From contig CP114561.1 of NCBI GenBank assembly GCA_028865235.1, positions 2,128,001 to 2,192,000 of the forward strand: a stretch of DNA of 64,000 nucleotides, in the 5' to 3' direction. Below are positions 7,717 through 17,520 of the stretch, in pieces. Source of the DNA: Candidatus Manganitrophus sp. GTDB taxonomy: Bacteria > Nitrospirota > Nitrospiria > SBBL01 > Manganitrophaceae. The position numbers and the translations under genes were made by a program. The notes below the pieces were generated by a model. It saw nothing but the letters and a program-made list of their open reading frames with translations. It was not told the origin of the DNA and ran no database searches. How positions within the stretch are numbered: position 1 is the stretch's first letter; every line of letters begins with the position of its first letter.

Positions 7717-10359
7717 TCAATGCGCCTCAGCCCAATTCGCCGCCACGCCGATATCCACTGTCAACGGCGCCTTCAGCTGAATCACCCCCTCCATCTTCTC
7801 TTTCACCTTCTCCTTCATCAGCGGGATTTCGCTTTCGGGAACCTCGAAGATCAATTCATCATGGACCTGCAAGATCATCCGGCTCTTCACTTGAGCTTCC
7901 TGCATCCAGCGATGAATGTCGATCATCGCCTTTTTGATGATGTCGGCGGCGGTCCCTTGGAGCGGGGTGTTGACGGCGAGGCGCTCACCCAAGCCGCGGG
8001 TTTGGGTGTTGCGGCTGGAAAGCTCGGCGATGTGGCGGCGGCGGCCGAAGAGGGTCGTCACGTAGCCCTGCTGGGTGGCGGTCTCCAACATCTGGTCGAT
8101 GAAGCGTTGGACCCCCTGGTAGTTTTCAAAGTAGCGGTCGATGTAGCGCTTCGCCTCGGTTTGCGAGACGCCGAGGTTCGAGGCCAGACCAAACGGGCTG
8201 ATCCCGTAAATAATTCCGAAGTTGACCGTCTTCGCAACACGCCGCATCTCGGAGCTGATCTCTTGTTTCGGAAGACCGAAAAGCTGGATCGCCGTCCGGG
8301 TGTGGACATCCTCGCCGGTCCGGAACGACTCGATCAACACCGGGTCCTCCGACATGTGGGCCAAGAGGCGCAGCTCGATCTGGTTATAGTCGGCGGAGAG
8401 GAGCTGATAGCCAGGCTCGGCGATGAAGGCCTGCCGGATGCGGCGACCAAGCTCTCCTTTGATCGGGATGTTCTGGAGGTTTGGGTCTTTGGAGGAGAGA
8501 CGGCCGGTGGCGGCGATCGTCTGGTTGAGCTGCGTGTGGACCCGCCCGGTCTCGGGGTGAATCAATTTGGGAAGGGCGTCGACGTAAGTCGATTTGAGCT
8601 TCATCAGCTGCCGGCTGTTTAAGATCTCCGCCGGCAGTTCGTGACGGACCGCGAGCTGAGTGAGAACTTCTTCATCGGTCGAGTAGCCGGTCTTGGTCTT
8701 TCGGATCGGCGGGAGGCCCAGCTTCACAAAGAGGATCTCGGCCAGCTGTTTGGGAGAGCCGATGTTGAACTCCTCTCCGGCCAGCCGATAGATCCGCTCG
8801 GTCAGCTCAACGAGCTTCGCGTCGAGCTCCTTGGAGATCTCCGAAAGAAGATCGGCATCGATCTTCACCCCGTTGCGCTCAATCTCGGCCAGCACCGGGA
8901 CCAGCGGCATCTCCAGATCGTTGAAAAGCGGGGTGAGCCCCTGCCCATCCAAAAGAGACGGAAGCAGGTCGGCCAGCTTGAGAATGGCATCGGCCCGTTG
9001 GCAAAGATAGGGGGCGATCCGCGAAGGCGCCGCTTCGATAAGAGGATGCGCTTTCGCCTCCTTGTCCCCGCCGGCCGCCTCGGTGGCGGTGGTGAGGCGC
9101 TCCTTGAGGTATTCGAAGGCGACCGTCTCCAGCGTGTGATCGCGGCGTCCGGGGTTAAGAAGGTACGAGGCAATCATCGTATCGAAGGAAGCGTTTCGAA
9201 GGACGATCCCTCGCCGGCCCAAGACAATCTCGGCCAACTTCAGATCATGCCCGACCTTGGTGATCGACGCCGACTCCAAGATCGTTTTGATCTCCGGCGG
9301 GAGCTGCTTTCGATCCTCCAGCGGAATGTAAAAGGCCTCCCCTTTCTCCGGGCAGAAAGCGATTCCGACCCACTCGGCCCGCATCGGCTCTTCGGAGGTG
9401 AGGAGCATGTCGACGGCGACCCGTTGTTTCTTTTGAACGGCGTCGATCTCTTTTCCCCCTCGGTGGGAAGCAGAATCCGGTACCCGTCGGCCATTGTCGG
9501 CGGCGGGAGGGTCAGCCCCTTGAGGATATTGGAAAACTCCATCTCATTGCAGAGGGGAATCAAGCGCTCAAAGTCGGGCGATTGCATTTGAAACCGCGCC
9601 GGATCGAACTCGATCGGGCAATCGGTGTCGATCAGGGCCAGCGAGCGGGAGAGGCGCGCCGTCTCCGCCTCCGCCTCCAGCGTCTGGCGAAGTTTCGGCT
9701 TCTTCACCTGATCGAGGTTTGCAAGAAGATGTTCGATCGTTCCGAACTGCTGGACCAACTGGACCGCCGTCTTCTCCCCGATCCCGTTGACGCCGGGAAT
9801 GTTGTCGACCGAATCGCCCATCAACCCCATGATCTCGACGACCTTGTCCGGCGTCGTTCCGAATTTTTCTAGAATCTCTTTCTCGGTGTAGTGCTTCTCC
9901 TTCATCGTGTCGTAGACGGAAACACCGGGGGAGATCAGCTGGAACATATCTTTATCGCCTGTCACCACGACCACCCGATACCCCTGGGCCTCCCCCTTTT
10001 TCGCCAAGGTGCCGATGAGATCGTCGGCCTCGAAGCCGTCCCCCATGATCACCGGAATGCGGAACGCCTCGACCATCCGGTGGATGTAGGGGATCTGAAG
10101 CGCGAGCGGATCGGGCATCTCCGGACGATGGATTTTATAGTCCTGGTAGGCGGTGTGGCGGAAGGTGGGACCCTTTGTATCGAAGGCGATGGCAAGGTAG
10201 TCGGGCTTTTTGTCCTTGATGATCTTGAGCAACATTTGGGTGAAACCATACACCGCATTCGTCGGAAGTCCGGTTGAGGTTGAGAGCTCCCGGATCGCAA
10301 AATAGGCCTCGGTAAATATAGGAACTTCCGTCGATGATATAGAATGTTTTCTTTGCCAT
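7717..10359 (-). CDS. polA: DNA polymerase I (two frame breaks)
   Basis: PolA acts in Okazaki-fragment processing and gap repair. The start is ATG 10359 (MAKKTFYIIDGSSYIYR) with GAAGGA upstream. A frame break near 10310-10320 leads into AYFAIRELSTSTGLPT, and another in the G/A tract at 9453-9462 leads into the middle domain. The 5'-nuclease domain shows GDGFEADDLIGTLA and VTGDKDMFQL. The polymerase domain carries motif A LLSADYNQIELRLLAH, motif B RRVAKTVNFGIIYG and motif C QVHDELIFEVP. In the 3'-5' exonuclease domain the first D-x-E motif appears as D-M-L, so proofreading is probably absent or weak. Repaired length is about 880 residues. A promoter lies just upstream. Confidence 0.95.
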
Positions 10360-10387
10360 GGAAATCCTTCGGGAAAAAGTTCCACCC

Positions 10388-10416
10388 ATCTTACAACGGC
10401 GGTGGGGAGGTGTCAA
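10388..10416 (-). promoter_or_regulatory. sigma70-type promoter for polA
   Basis: On the minus strand TTGACA (10416-10411) and TAAGAT (10393-10388) are separated by exactly 17 bases, and the polA ATG follows 28 bases further on. The rest of the 10417-10696 interval shows no coding potential I can support on either strand. It contains an A/T-rich patch near 10515-10535 but no obvious hairpin. Confidence 0.6.
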
Positions 10417-10696
10417 TTTAAGCCGGGTACGTTTATCCGCGGCGCGATCTAATCCAAATGGCGTAGGCGCGCTCCTCCATTGGTAGCATTGACGCTTCCT
10501 CACTTAATTCCTTAATCTAAATATAAAGAGTGTTTTTTGAGTTTCGGACCACTTAATCAGCGAAGGGCCTCTCGACGCGGTGAAGGACAGAAACCTAACG
10601 CGATGAGGAGGTTGTTCTACCGATGTTTTGGGGTCCTTCGTTCCTCCGTTGTGAATCGATTCGGCCATCCATTCACTTGAAGCCAAGGAGACCCCC

Positions 10697-11209
10697 ATGA
10701 ATCCAGCCAGGGTGACGATTCCAAATGAGCCGATCTCCCTTCAAGAAGCAACGCTCCCCGGAGTTTTCTGCGGTCTGATCGGGGCCGCTTCAATGGCCGC
10801 CGTGGCAATGCTGTTTGCCCTTTTTCAGGGCGATCTCTGGCGCCCGATGAAGCTGGCGGCGGCAACATTTCTCGGCGAGGGGGCGATCGGCCCCGGTTTT
10901 CGATTCGGACCCGTCTTCCTCGGTCTGGCGCTTCACCTGACCCTGTCGGTGGCGCTGGGAGTCTTCTTTGTCTGGCTGGGAGGTTACCTGAGCGTCGGGG
11001 GGGCGATCGCCTGGGGGGTGATCTTCTCCCTTTCCATCTGGGTCATCATGCAATTCGGACTGCTTCCTGTGATGAATCCCTGGCTGGCCGCCGCGCCGCC
11101 GATCCCGTTTGCGTTGGCCCATATCGCCTTTGGAATCAGCTTGGGAATCTATACCCGTTTTCTGAAAGCGGCGGCTGAGGCCCCGGCGGTTCGGCGCAAG
11201 GCGGCATGA
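10697..11209 (+). CDS. hypothetical four-helix integral membrane protein
   Basis: This is a 170-residue protein with an AAGGAG ribosome-binding site before ATG 10697. Four hydrophobic segments are visible: about residues 20-43 (GVFCGLIGAASMAAVAMLFA), 70-95, 99-120 and 133-155. Gly/Ala content is high. The pattern resembles small DUF-type inner-membrane proteins related to YagU, but I cannot assign a family with confidence. It is followed by the HAD hydrolase gene after a 31-base gap. Confidence 0.65.
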   Translation: MNPARVTIPNEPISLQEATLPGVFCGLIGAASMAAVAMLFALFQGDLWRPMKLAAATFLGEGAIGPGFRFGPVFLGLALHLTLSVALGVFFVWLGGYLSVGGAIAWGVIFSLSIWVIMQFGLLPVMNPWLAAAPPIPFALAHIAFGISLGIYTRFLKAAAEAPAVRRKAA

Positions 11210-11240
11210 TTTTCGGTTTTATGGAAGGGTGGCGGTAGAA

Positions 11241-11921
11241 ATGGTCAAAGGGGTGATTGCAGATGTAGATGGAACGCTGGTCGACAGCAACGACGCCCAT
11301 GCGAGCGCCTGGCAGGAGGCGTTCCAGGAATTCGGAATTCAAATTAAATGGGAGGAGATCCGTTGCGAAATCGGGAAAGGGGCCGATCAGCTCCTTCCCC
11401 GCTTTCTCACCCCGGAGCAGATCTCCGAGCTTGGAACCAAGATCCATAAACGGAAGAAAGAGATTTTCAAGAATAAATATTTCGACCAGATCCGGCCCCT
11501 TCCCGGCGTAATCCCCCTCTTTGAGCGGCTTCATCAAGACAAGAAAACCATTGTCCTCGCCACTTCCAGCGGAGGAAGCGAGGCCCAGCACTATATTCGT
11601 CTTCTTGGAATCGACCGCTGGGTGCGGGATGTGATCTCAGGCGATGATGTCGCCCGATCCAAACCGCATCCCGACCTGTTTCATCTCGCCCTCGATCGTT
11701 TTCATTGGAAACCCTCCGACGCGGTGGTCCTCGGCGACACACCGTATGATGTGGCGGCCGCCAAAGAGATCGGTCTCCCGACGATTGCGGTTTTGACGGG
11801 GGGATTTTCGGAGGAGACGCTTCGGAAAGCGGGGGCGGACGAGATCTATCCCGATCTCCCCGCTCTGTTAAAAAATTATGAATCGTCGATATTGGGTGTA
11901 AAAAATCGTTCAGCAGCGTAG
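11241..11921 (+). CDS. HAD-superfamily hydrolase (beta-phosphoglucomutase / phosphoglycolate phosphatase type)
   Basis: This is a sugar-phosphate-type phosphatase or mutase of the HAD subfamily with a helical cap. Motif I is DVDGTLVDS (nucleophile Asp and acid/base Asp), motif II is VLATSSGG, motif III is the Lys in SKPHPDLF, and motif IV is VVLGDTPYDVAAAKEIG. The cap domain lies between residues 15 and 85. ATG 11241 (MVKGVIADVDG) is preferred over the in-frame GTG at 11229 because a GGAAGGG lies upstream of it. The substrate cannot be told from sequence. The BON-domain gene follows 20 bases later. Confidence 0.85.
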   Translation: MVKGVIADVDGTLVDSNDAHASAWQEAFQEFGIQIKWEEIRCEIGKGADQLLPRFLTPEQISELGTKIHKRKKEIFKNKYFDQIRPLPGVIPLFERLHQDKKTIVLATSSGGSEAQHYIRLLGIDRWVRDVISGDDVARSKPHPDLFHLALDRFHWKPSDAVVLGDTPYDVAAAKEIGLPTIAVLTGGFSEETLRKAGADEIYPDLPALLKNYESSILGVKNRSAA

Positions 11922-11941
11922 TTCTTAAGGAGGTATTTTCG

Positions 11942-12409
11942 ATGGCGCGCGCATTTGGAAGAAGGTCGATTATCCCGTCGGTGTTGCCTTCCCGCACCAC
12001 CATGTTGTTAGCCGGTCTCACCCTCGGCATCCTGTTCGCACCGCGAAATGGCCGGAGCACCCGGACCCTGATCGCTCAGCGATATCATGACTGGATGGAT
12101 CGAATCAGTGTGTGGCTTGAGGGTCTTGCCAAGAAGACGCGGCAGCAGAGCACCCGCGTTCAGGGGGTGGTCTACCAGATGCGGGAGAGGGCGATTCCCG
12201 AGGAGATGATCGTCAGCGATGAAATCCTGGCGCAGCGGGTCCGAAGCGAGCTGGGGCGCTTTTTTAATACGGCGATCATCGACATCGCCACACAGGAGGG
12301 GACGGTGACCCTTCGGGGGAGCATTCCCAGCGATCAGGAAAAACAAGACATCATCGATATGGCCCGAAGGGTCCGCGGGGTCCGTGATGTGATCAACCTC
12401 TTTTCATAA
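11942..12409 (+). CDS. BON-domain protein with YtxH-like N-terminus
   Basis: This is a 155-residue protein with an excellent AAGGAGG site upstream of ATG 11942. The N-terminal third has one hydrophobic segment (TTMLLAGLTLGILFAPRNG) of the kind seen in YtxH-like stress proteins, with the typical 'FAPRNGRSTR' turn. The C-terminal 70 residues are a BON domain: VRSELGRFFNTAIIDIA, then GTVTLRGSIPS and RVRGVRDVINLF. BON domains bind phospholipid and occur in envelope stress proteins such as OsmY. I infer a membrane-associated role, but no specific function. Confidence 0.75.
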   Translation: MARAFGRRSIIPSVLPSRTTMLLAGLTLGILFAPRNGRSTRTLIAQRYHDWMDRISVWLEGLAKKTRQQSTRVQGVVYQMRERAIPEEMIVSDEILAQRVRSELGRFFNTAIIDIATQEGTVTLRGSIPSDQEKQDIIDMARRVRGVRDVINLFS

Positions 12410-12475
12410 GACCGGCCGCCTCCTCCGCCGCCTTGGAAGGACCACTTCTCCTCTCTCCGTCGCGCTATTTGCGCA

Positions 12476-12504
12476 TTGCACTTCAACCCCGGGTCTGCTA
12501 AAAT
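12476..12504 (+). promoter_or_regulatory. sigma70-type promoter of tRNA-Cys
   Basis: TTGCAC (12476-12481) and TAAAAT (12499-12504) are separated by 17 bases. The -10 box ends 12 bases before the first tRNA base, the expected geometry for a stable RNA gene. Confidence 0.6.
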
Positions 12505-12516
12505 GGCTTCCTTCAA

Positions 12517-12592
12517 GGCGGCGTACCCAAGTGGTTAAGGGAGCAGTCTGCAAAACTGCGATTCAGCGGTTCAAATCCGCTCGCCGCCTCCA
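12517..12592 (+). tRNA. tRNA-Cys (anticodon GCA)
   Basis: The acceptor stem GGCGGCG (12517-12523) pairs with CGCCGCC (12582-12588), followed by U73 and an encoded CCA (12590-12592). The anticodon stem GCAGT/ACTGC encloses loop CTGCAAA with anticodon GCA at 12550-12552. The T arm GCGGTTCAAATCCGC is canonical. Confidence 0.95.
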
Positions 12593-12728
12593 CTTTTTCC
12601 TCAGCCATTTTAGCTGTTCAAAGCTTCCTCCCTCTCCTCCTACAGACCGTTTCCTCATCGCGCCAACGTTCCAAAAGGCCGATCTCTCCGATCATCCGCC
12701 GTGATCGCCTTGGGAGACGTTCCCTTAG

Positions 12729-12755
12729 TTGACAGCCCCCTTTTTATGCTACGAT
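12729..12755 (+). promoter_or_regulatory. promoter placing transcription start at or near the GGDEF gene ATG
   Basis: TTGACA (12729-12734) and TACGAT (12750-12755) are spaced 15 bases apart. A start about seven bases past the -10 would fall on ATG 12762, and no Shine-Dalgarno sequence precedes that ATG. This suggests a leaderless mRNA. The 15-base spacer is short, so confidence is moderate. Confidence 0.4.
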
Positions 12756-12761
12756 TTCACA

Positions 12762-13772
12762 ATGAAGAAGAAGCGGAAGAAAGCGCCGAGCGTTCTGATC
12801 GCCGATGACAGCGCTTTTGAAGTGGATCAGATCAAAATCATGTTTGAGAAGATGGGCTTCGAGGTCTCCTGGACCTATACCGGCGCCGATGCAATCAAGC
12901 AGGCCCGGCGAAACCCTCCCGATCTGATTCTTCTCGACGTGGTTCTCCCCGATATCACCGGACACGATGTCTGCCGGCTGCTGCGCGCCAGCCCCGAGAC
13001 GATGAACATTCCCCTCATCATGATCACCGTCCGGGATAAAACGGAGGATCTGGTCCTCGGTTTCGAGCAAGGGGCGAACGATTACATCACCAAGCCGTTC
13101 GATGCGCGCGAGCTCAAAGCGCGCGTCAACGCCTGCCTCCGGATGAAACAGCTTCAGGACGACCTGACTCAGAAGAACGAGGAATATAAGATCCTTCTCA
13201 AGAACGTTCAGGAGCTCGCGATGACCGATCCGGTCACCGGCCTCTTCAACCGCCGTTATTTCAGAGAGGTCTTACAGCAGGAGTTCTCCCGCGCGCAACG
13301 ATACGGCACCCTCTTTTCCTGCTTCATGATCGACGTCGATCACTTTAAACCGATCAATGACACCTATGGTCATGAGTCGGGAGACCGGGTCTTAAGCGAA
13401 GTGGCGCGCTTGCTTCAGGTCCAACTGCGCGATGTCGATCTGATCGCCCGTTATGGCGGCGACGAATTTGCCATTCTCCTTCCCGAGTCGGCCCGGGAGA
13501 AGTCCCGTCAGGTCGCGGAGCGGATCCGCGAAGCCGCCTACAGTCAAATCCACTCCTTTCTTCCCAAGCGGCATTCGGTGACCCTCAGCATCGGCATCTC
13601 CGGATTGCCCGATCCCGGCCTCCAACACCCTTCTCAGGTCATCGCGACCGCCGACTTTGCCCTCTACCGCGCGAAACGCGCCGGAAAGAATCGAGTCGAT
13701 ATGGCCACCTTTCAGGAGATGGGAAGCCAACCTTCTCCCGAAGAGGAAGAAAAGCTGGATCAGCTCCACTAA
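12762..13772 (+). CDS. response regulator diguanylate cyclase (REC-GGDEF)
   Basis: The predicted role is to synthesise cyclic di-GMP from GTP under control of phosphorylation. The N-terminal receiver has the acidic pair in VLIADDSAFE, the phosphoacceptor Asp in LILLDVVLPD and the conserved Lys in YITKPFD, so it should be phosphorylatable. The GGDEF domain begins near residue 165 with LAMTDPVTGLFNRRYF and carries an intact RYGGDEFAILL active site. An inhibitory I-site R-x-x-D (RDVD) sits five residues before GGDEF. The start chosen is ATG 12762 (MKKKRKK). An in-frame TTG at 12729 coincides with the promoter and is rejected. No cognate histidine kinase is adjacent. Confidence 0.92.
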   Translation: MKKKRKKAPSVLIADDSAFEVDQIKIMFEKMGFEVSWTYTGADAIKQARRNPPDLILLDVVLPDITGHDVCRLLRASPETMNIPLIMITVRDKTEDLVLGFEQGANDYITKPFDARELKARVNACLRMKQLQDDLTQKNEEYKILLKNVQELAMTDPVTGLFNRRYFREVLQQEFSRAQRYGTLFSCFMIDVDHFKPINDTYGHESGDRVLSEVARLLQVQLRDVDLIARYGGDEFAILLPESAREKSRQVAERIREAAYSQIHSFLPKRHSVTLSIGISGLPDPGLQHPSQVIATADFALYRAKRAGKNRVDMATFQEMGSQPSPEEEEKLDQLH

Positions 13773-13865
13773 AGGTCCCCCTTTATTGACTTCACTCCCC
13801 TCTTCCGGTTATTTTCTCAACTCGAATGCACAAAGAATGTCGATCCGTTCAGCCGTTCGGGCAGG

Positions 13866-13894
13866 TTGCAAAAAGAGATCGGTTATGCTATAAA
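13866..13894 (+). promoter_or_regulatory. sigma70-type promoter of def
   Basis: TTGCAA (13866-13871) and TATAAA (13889-13894) are 17 bases apart, 23 bases before the def start codon. Confidence 0.6.
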
Positions 13895-13917
13895 TTACGG
13901 AAACTACGGGAAAAAAT

Positions 13918-14466
13918 ATGTCTATTTTAAAAGTCGCCAAACTGGGAAACCCCATCCTTCGGAAGGTCGCAGCGCCCGTAACCCCGGCCGATTGTCAAGA
14001 TCCGAACTTCCAAAATTTTCTTGAGGATATGGTCGAAACGATGCGGAAACTCGACGGCGTCGGACTGGCCGCGCCGCAGGTCTTCGAATCGAAACAGATT
14101 GTCGTCATCGAAGCCAATGCCAACCCTCGTTATCCGGCTGCCCCCGATCTTTCACTTTTGATCCTTCTCAACCCGACCTTTACGCATCTGTCCGAAGAGA
14201 AGGTTGAAGGATGGGAAGGCTGCTTGAGCGTGGAAAACCTTCGGGGCAAAGTGATTCGCTCGGCGCGGGTCGGATTGAAGGCATTCAATCGCTACATGCA
14301 GCCGGTCGAAATGGAAGCCGAGGGCTTCCTCGCCATTGTCCTCCAGCATGAAATCGACCACTTAAACGGAAAAGTTTATCTCGACCGGATGAAAGATTTC
14401 TCCACATTGACCCATCTGGCTGAATTTGAACGTTACTGGGTGAGAGATCCGGCGGAAGTCGGATAA
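13918..14466 (+). CDS. def: peptide deformylase
   Basis: This enzyme removes the N-formyl group from nascent proteins; it is a metal (usually Fe2+) hydrolase. All three family motifs are intact: GVGLAAPQV (near residue 45), EGCLSV with the metal Cys (near 100) and QHEIDHLNG with the HExxH ligands (near 140). Length is 182 residues, normal for the family. It begins at ATG 13918 behind its own promoter. The downstream sdhB-like gene starts 86 bases after the stop. Confidence 0.95.
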   Translation: MSILKVAKLGNPILRKVAAPVTPADCQDPNFQNFLEDMVETMRKLDGVGLAAPQVFESKQIVVIEANANPRYPAAPDLSLLILLNPTFTHLSEEKVEGWEGCLSVENLRGKVIRSARVGLKAFNRYMQPVEMEAEGFLAIVLQHEIDHLNGKVYLDRMKDFSTLTHLAEFERYWVRDPAEVG

Positions 14467-14552
14467 CCATGATCATTTTCTCCCCCTTTGTTTTAATCTC
14501 CTGTCTCACCGATCCACCGGCAATCACGCAATCATTAATATCATCGAGTCGA

Positions 14553-15494
14553 ATGCGCGTTAAACTGACGGTCCAAAAATTTAACCCCGACGTCGATCCG
14601 AAGCCTTACAAAAAGGACTACTTCGTCGAGGCCAGCCGGGGGATGACCCTGCTGACCGCCCTCTTAAAGATCAAGGCTGAGACCGACGGCACCCTCACCT
14701 TCCGCGCCTCCTGCCGGGCGGCGATCTGCGGCTCCTGCCTGATGCAAGTGAATGGAAGCCAGAAGCTCGCCTGCAAGCTCCCCCTCAAGGAAGAGCTCGA
14801 ACACCATGGGAAAATCGAGGTCGGACCGATGGCGAACATGCCGGTGATCAAAGACATGGTCGTTCAGATGACCCCCTTCTGGGAGAAGATCAAGGCGGTC
14901 GACCCCTTCCTGATGACGAAGAACGGGGCGGGGGTTCCGACCGAAGCGTTGAAGGATATCCACGAGAAACTGCACAATGCCGACGGCTGCATTATGTGCG
15001 GGGCGTGCGTTTCGGCCTGCACCAGCTTCGAAGTCTCCCGCGGATTTCTCGGTCCGGCCGCATTGGCCAAAGCCTACCGCTTTCAGGCCGATCCGAGAGA
15101 CCAAGCACATCTCCCTCGTCTGGAGGCGCTTCAGGGACCCGACGGAATTTGGGACTGCGTCCGGTGCAACTTCTGCGTGCAGGTCTGCCCGAAAGATGTC
15201 CGGCCGATGGAGCAGATCGTGCGCCTTCGGCGATTGTCGATCGACGCCGGGTTCTCCGAATCGGTGGAGGCCAGACACATTACCGAGTTTGCCAAAGTGG
15301 TCGGTGAGGAGGGTCGGCTGAACGAGACGCGCCTGCCGATCTTAATGACGTGGGGAAATATCCGAAAGATGCTCCGAATCATTCCGCTCGGGATCAAGAT
15401 GTTCTTGCACGGGAAGACGCCGTTCCCCTTCAAGCGCGTCCCGGGACGTGATGAAGTCCGGGCCATCTTCAAACGTTGGGAGAAAACGAAATGA
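14553..15494 (+). CDS. sdhB: succinate dehydrogenase/fumarate reductase iron-sulfur subunit (SdhB-like)
   Basis: This is an electron-transfer subunit of a succinate:quinone or fumarate reductase type complex at the inner membrane. The N-terminal plant-ferredoxin domain has CRAAICGSC and a later Cys in KLACKL for [2Fe-2S]. The C-terminal domain has [13 protein letters not shown] and [15 protein letters not shown], ligating the [4Fe-4S] and third cluster. The start chosen is ATG 14553 ([13 protein letters not shown]); the frame extends upstream to 14469 but without family similarity. Its last codon overlaps the next gene (ATGA), so the two are translationally coupled. No flavoprotein SdhA is visible in the window. 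Confidence 0.88.
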   Translation: MRVKLTVQKFNPDVDPKPYKKDYFVEASRGMTLLTALLKIKAETDGTLTFRASCRAAICGSCLMQVNGSQKLACKLPLKEELEHHGKIEVGPMANMPVIKDMVVQMTPFWEKIKAVDPFLMTKNGAGVPTEALKDIHEKLHNADGCIMCGACVSACTSFEVSRGFLGPAALAKAYRFQADPRDQAHLPRLEALQGPDGIWDCVRCNFCVQVCPKDVRPMEQIVRLRRLSIDAGFSESVEARHITEFAKVVGEEGRLNETRLPILMTWGNIRKMLRIIPLGIKMFLHGKTPFPFKRVPGRDEVRAIFKRWEKTK

Positions 15495-16381
15495 AGTACG
15501 CCCTCTTCCCAGGATGCGCCTCCAAGGGAGCCACCCCCGAGCTCTACACCTCCACCATGAAAGTGGTCGGACGCCTCGGTCTCGACATCGTTGAGCTTGA
15601 AGCGTTTAACTGCTGCGGGGCCGGCGTGATCAGCGAAGCCGACCCGGATCTCGCCTACACCCTCAATGCCCGGACCCTCGCTACCGCCGAGAAGATGGGG
15701 ATCAACAATGTCATGACGATCTGCGGGACCTGCCAGGGGATCCTGGGAGGGGCCAACAAGAATCTTCAAGAGGATGACGCCTTGCGCGATCGGATCAACC
15801 GGGCCCTCAAGGACGCCACCGGGCTGGAGTACCACGGAACCGTCGAAGTGAAACATCTTCAGTGGATTTTGATCAAAGATTTCGGCTTGGACGAGCTGAG
15901 CAAGTTTATTACCCATCCTTTGAACGTATCGATCGCGCCGTTCTACGGCTGCTATATTTTGCGCCCTTCCCGTGCCACCGGCTTTGACGATTGGGAAAAT
16001 CCGACCTCGCTCGAGAAATTGATCCGAGCCGTCGGTGCCTATCCGGTCGAATACGACGGCCGGACAAAGTGCTGTGGTTTCCCCGTCCTCCTGGAGAAAG
16101 ATCAGATTGCGCTGAGCATGGTCGCGAAGAACGTCGGCGAGGCGAAGGAAAAAGGAAGCGACGCGATGGTCACCCCCTGCCCCCTCTGCCACATGAGCCT
16201 CGATATCTATCAGGACCACGCCGAAGACCGGCTTCAGCAAACCCGTCCGGACGAGACGCTCGGTGTTCCGATCCTCCACCTTCCTCAACTCCTCGGCTTG
16301 GCAATGGGCTTCTCACCCAAAGAGCTCGGGATGAAGCGACACCTCGTCTCCACCGCACCCCTGATTGAAAAAATACAGTAA
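15491..16381 (+). CDS. SdhE/HdrB-like CCG-domain subunit
   Basis: This is a heterodisulfide-reductase-B-like protein, used as membrane-anchor substitute (SdhE) in non-classical succinate dehydrogenases of archaea and some bacteria. It carries two CCG domains. The first shows [14 protein letters not shown] and ICGTCQG; the second shows [13 protein letters not shown] and [10 protein letters not shown]. These cysteine sets bind a non-cubane [4Fe-4S] cluster in HdrB. ATG 15491 overlaps the SdhB-like stop by four bases, and length (296 residues) fits the family. An alternative reading is a glycolate oxidase- or Hdr-type electron-transfer partner, but the fused-operon context with SdhB favours SdhE. 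Confidence 0.85.
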   Translation: MKYALFPGCASKGATPELYTSTMKVVGRLGLDIVELEAFNCCGAGVISEADPDLAYTLNARTLATAEKMGINNVMTICGTCQGILGGANKNLQEDDALRDRINRALKDATGLEYHGTVEVKHLQWILIKDFGLDELSKFITHPLNVSIAPFYGCYILRPSRATGFDDWENPTSLEKLIRAVGAYPVEYDGRTKCCGFPVLLEKDQIALSMVAKNVGEAKEKGSDAMVTPCPLCHMSLDIYQDHAEDRLQQTRPDETLGVPILHLPQLLGLAMGFSPKELGMKRHLVSTAPLIEKIQ

Positions 16382-16393
16382 CAAGGCAGATTG

Positions 16394-17038
16394 ATGGCGA
16401 AAACACAAATTCCGGATTGGGTTCCCCTTTTTCCCCTCCCGAATGTGGTCTTCTTTCCGAAGACCTATCTTCCCCTCCATATTTTCGAACCGCGTTACCG
16501 CGAGATGGTCGAAGATGCCTTGGGCGGGGATCGGATGATCGGAATGGTCCTCTTGAAAGAGGGCTGGGAAATCAATTATGATGGGAACCCGCCGATCCAT
16601 GAGACCGGATCGGTCGGGCGGATCATTCGATCCCAACGGCTCGACGACGGACGATACAACATCATTCTCTATGGCCTGAAGAAATGTCTGATTCGGGGCG
16701 AGCGTCACGACCGGAGTTACCGGCAGGGACGAATCGAGACCATTGAGGAGCCTCAGACCGAGTTACTCCTCGCGCCGCTCAAAGAAAAGTTGGTCGATCT
16801 GACGATGCGCTACCGCCAGAAGATGCCGGGGGCCGAGGCGTTGGAGTCGATTTTAGAAATCGGGCTTGAAGACGATGTCTTGGTGGCGACCCTCTCGGCG
16901 GGGCTTCCGCTGACGGTCTTGGAAAAACAGTTTTTGCTGGAAGCCGGAGACCTCTCACAACGGGCAAAACGTTTGGCGGAATTGATGGAGATGGGTCTTC
17001 ATACCATCGGACAAACGGATGGACAAACGGAGGGATAG
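16394..17038 (+). CDS. stand-alone LON substrate-binding domain protein
   Basis: This is a 214-residue protein consisting only of the N-terminal (PUA-like) domain of Lon protease: PLFPLPNVVFFPKTYLPLHI, then EPRYREMVEDAL and GMVLLKEG. Neither AAA+ nor protease domain follows. Family members are annotated as peptidase S16 or LON-domain proteins of unknown function; a role in substrate recognition is a guess. ATG 16394 is preferred over the TTG three bases earlier. It follows the SdhE-like gene by 12 bases, and the peroxiredoxin GTG starts directly after its stop, suggesting one operon. Confidence 0.85.
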   Translation: MAKTQIPDWVPLFPLPNVVFFPKTYLPLHIFEPRYREMVEDALGGDRMIGMVLLKEGWEINYDGNPPIHETGSVGRIIRSQRLDDGRYNIILYGLKKCLIRGERHDRSYRQGRIETIEEPQTELLLAPLKEKLVDLTMRYRQKMPGAEALESILEIGLEDDVLVATLSAGLPLTVLEKQFLLEAGDLSQRAKRLAELMEMGLHTIGQTDGQTEG

Positions 17039-17520
17039 GTGACTTCAGAGCTGAAACCGGGAGATGACGCTCCCCTTTTTATTCTCCCCTCCTCGGACGG
17101 GAAGAAGGTCGATCTGACCGCGTACCGGGGAAAGAGCCATGTCATTCTCTACTTTTATCCGAAGGATGATACCCCCGGCTGCACCAAGGAGGCGTGTGCT
17201 TTCCGAGATTCTTTCGCCGAACTGAAGAAGGCGAAGGCCGTGATCTTGGGGGTCAGTCTCGATCCACTCGCCTCGCATCAAAAATTCGTCGAGAAGTATG
17301 CCCTCCCTTTTTGCTCTTGAGCGATACGGATGCCGCCGTTTCGAAAGCCTACGGCGTTTACAAGCTGAAGAATATGTATGGCCGGAAATTCTGGGGAATC
17401 GAGCGATCGACCTTTCTGATCGACCCGAAGGGGAAGGTCACCCATCTCTTCCGCCGTGTGAAAGTAGACGCCCATCTGGACGAGGTCCTCTCGGCGCTGA
17501 AGGAGCTAAAAAGGGTTTGA
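17039..17520 (+). CDS. bcp: thioredoxin-dependent peroxiredoxin, Bcp type (one frame break)
   Basis: Bcp reduces hydroperoxides using thioredoxin. The peroxidatic Cys is in DDTPGCTKEACAFRD, and the second Cys five residues later is the usual resolving Cys of atypical two-Cys Bcp enzymes. The N-terminal half ends prematurely near 17320. One missing base in the CCC/TTTTT tract (about 17303-17312) restores ALPFLLLSDTDAAV and the C-terminal half through IERSTFLIDPKG. Repaired length is about 160 residues, normal for the family. GTG 17039 begins immediately after the preceding stop codon. The ferredoxin promoter overlaps its last codons. Confidence 0.92.
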
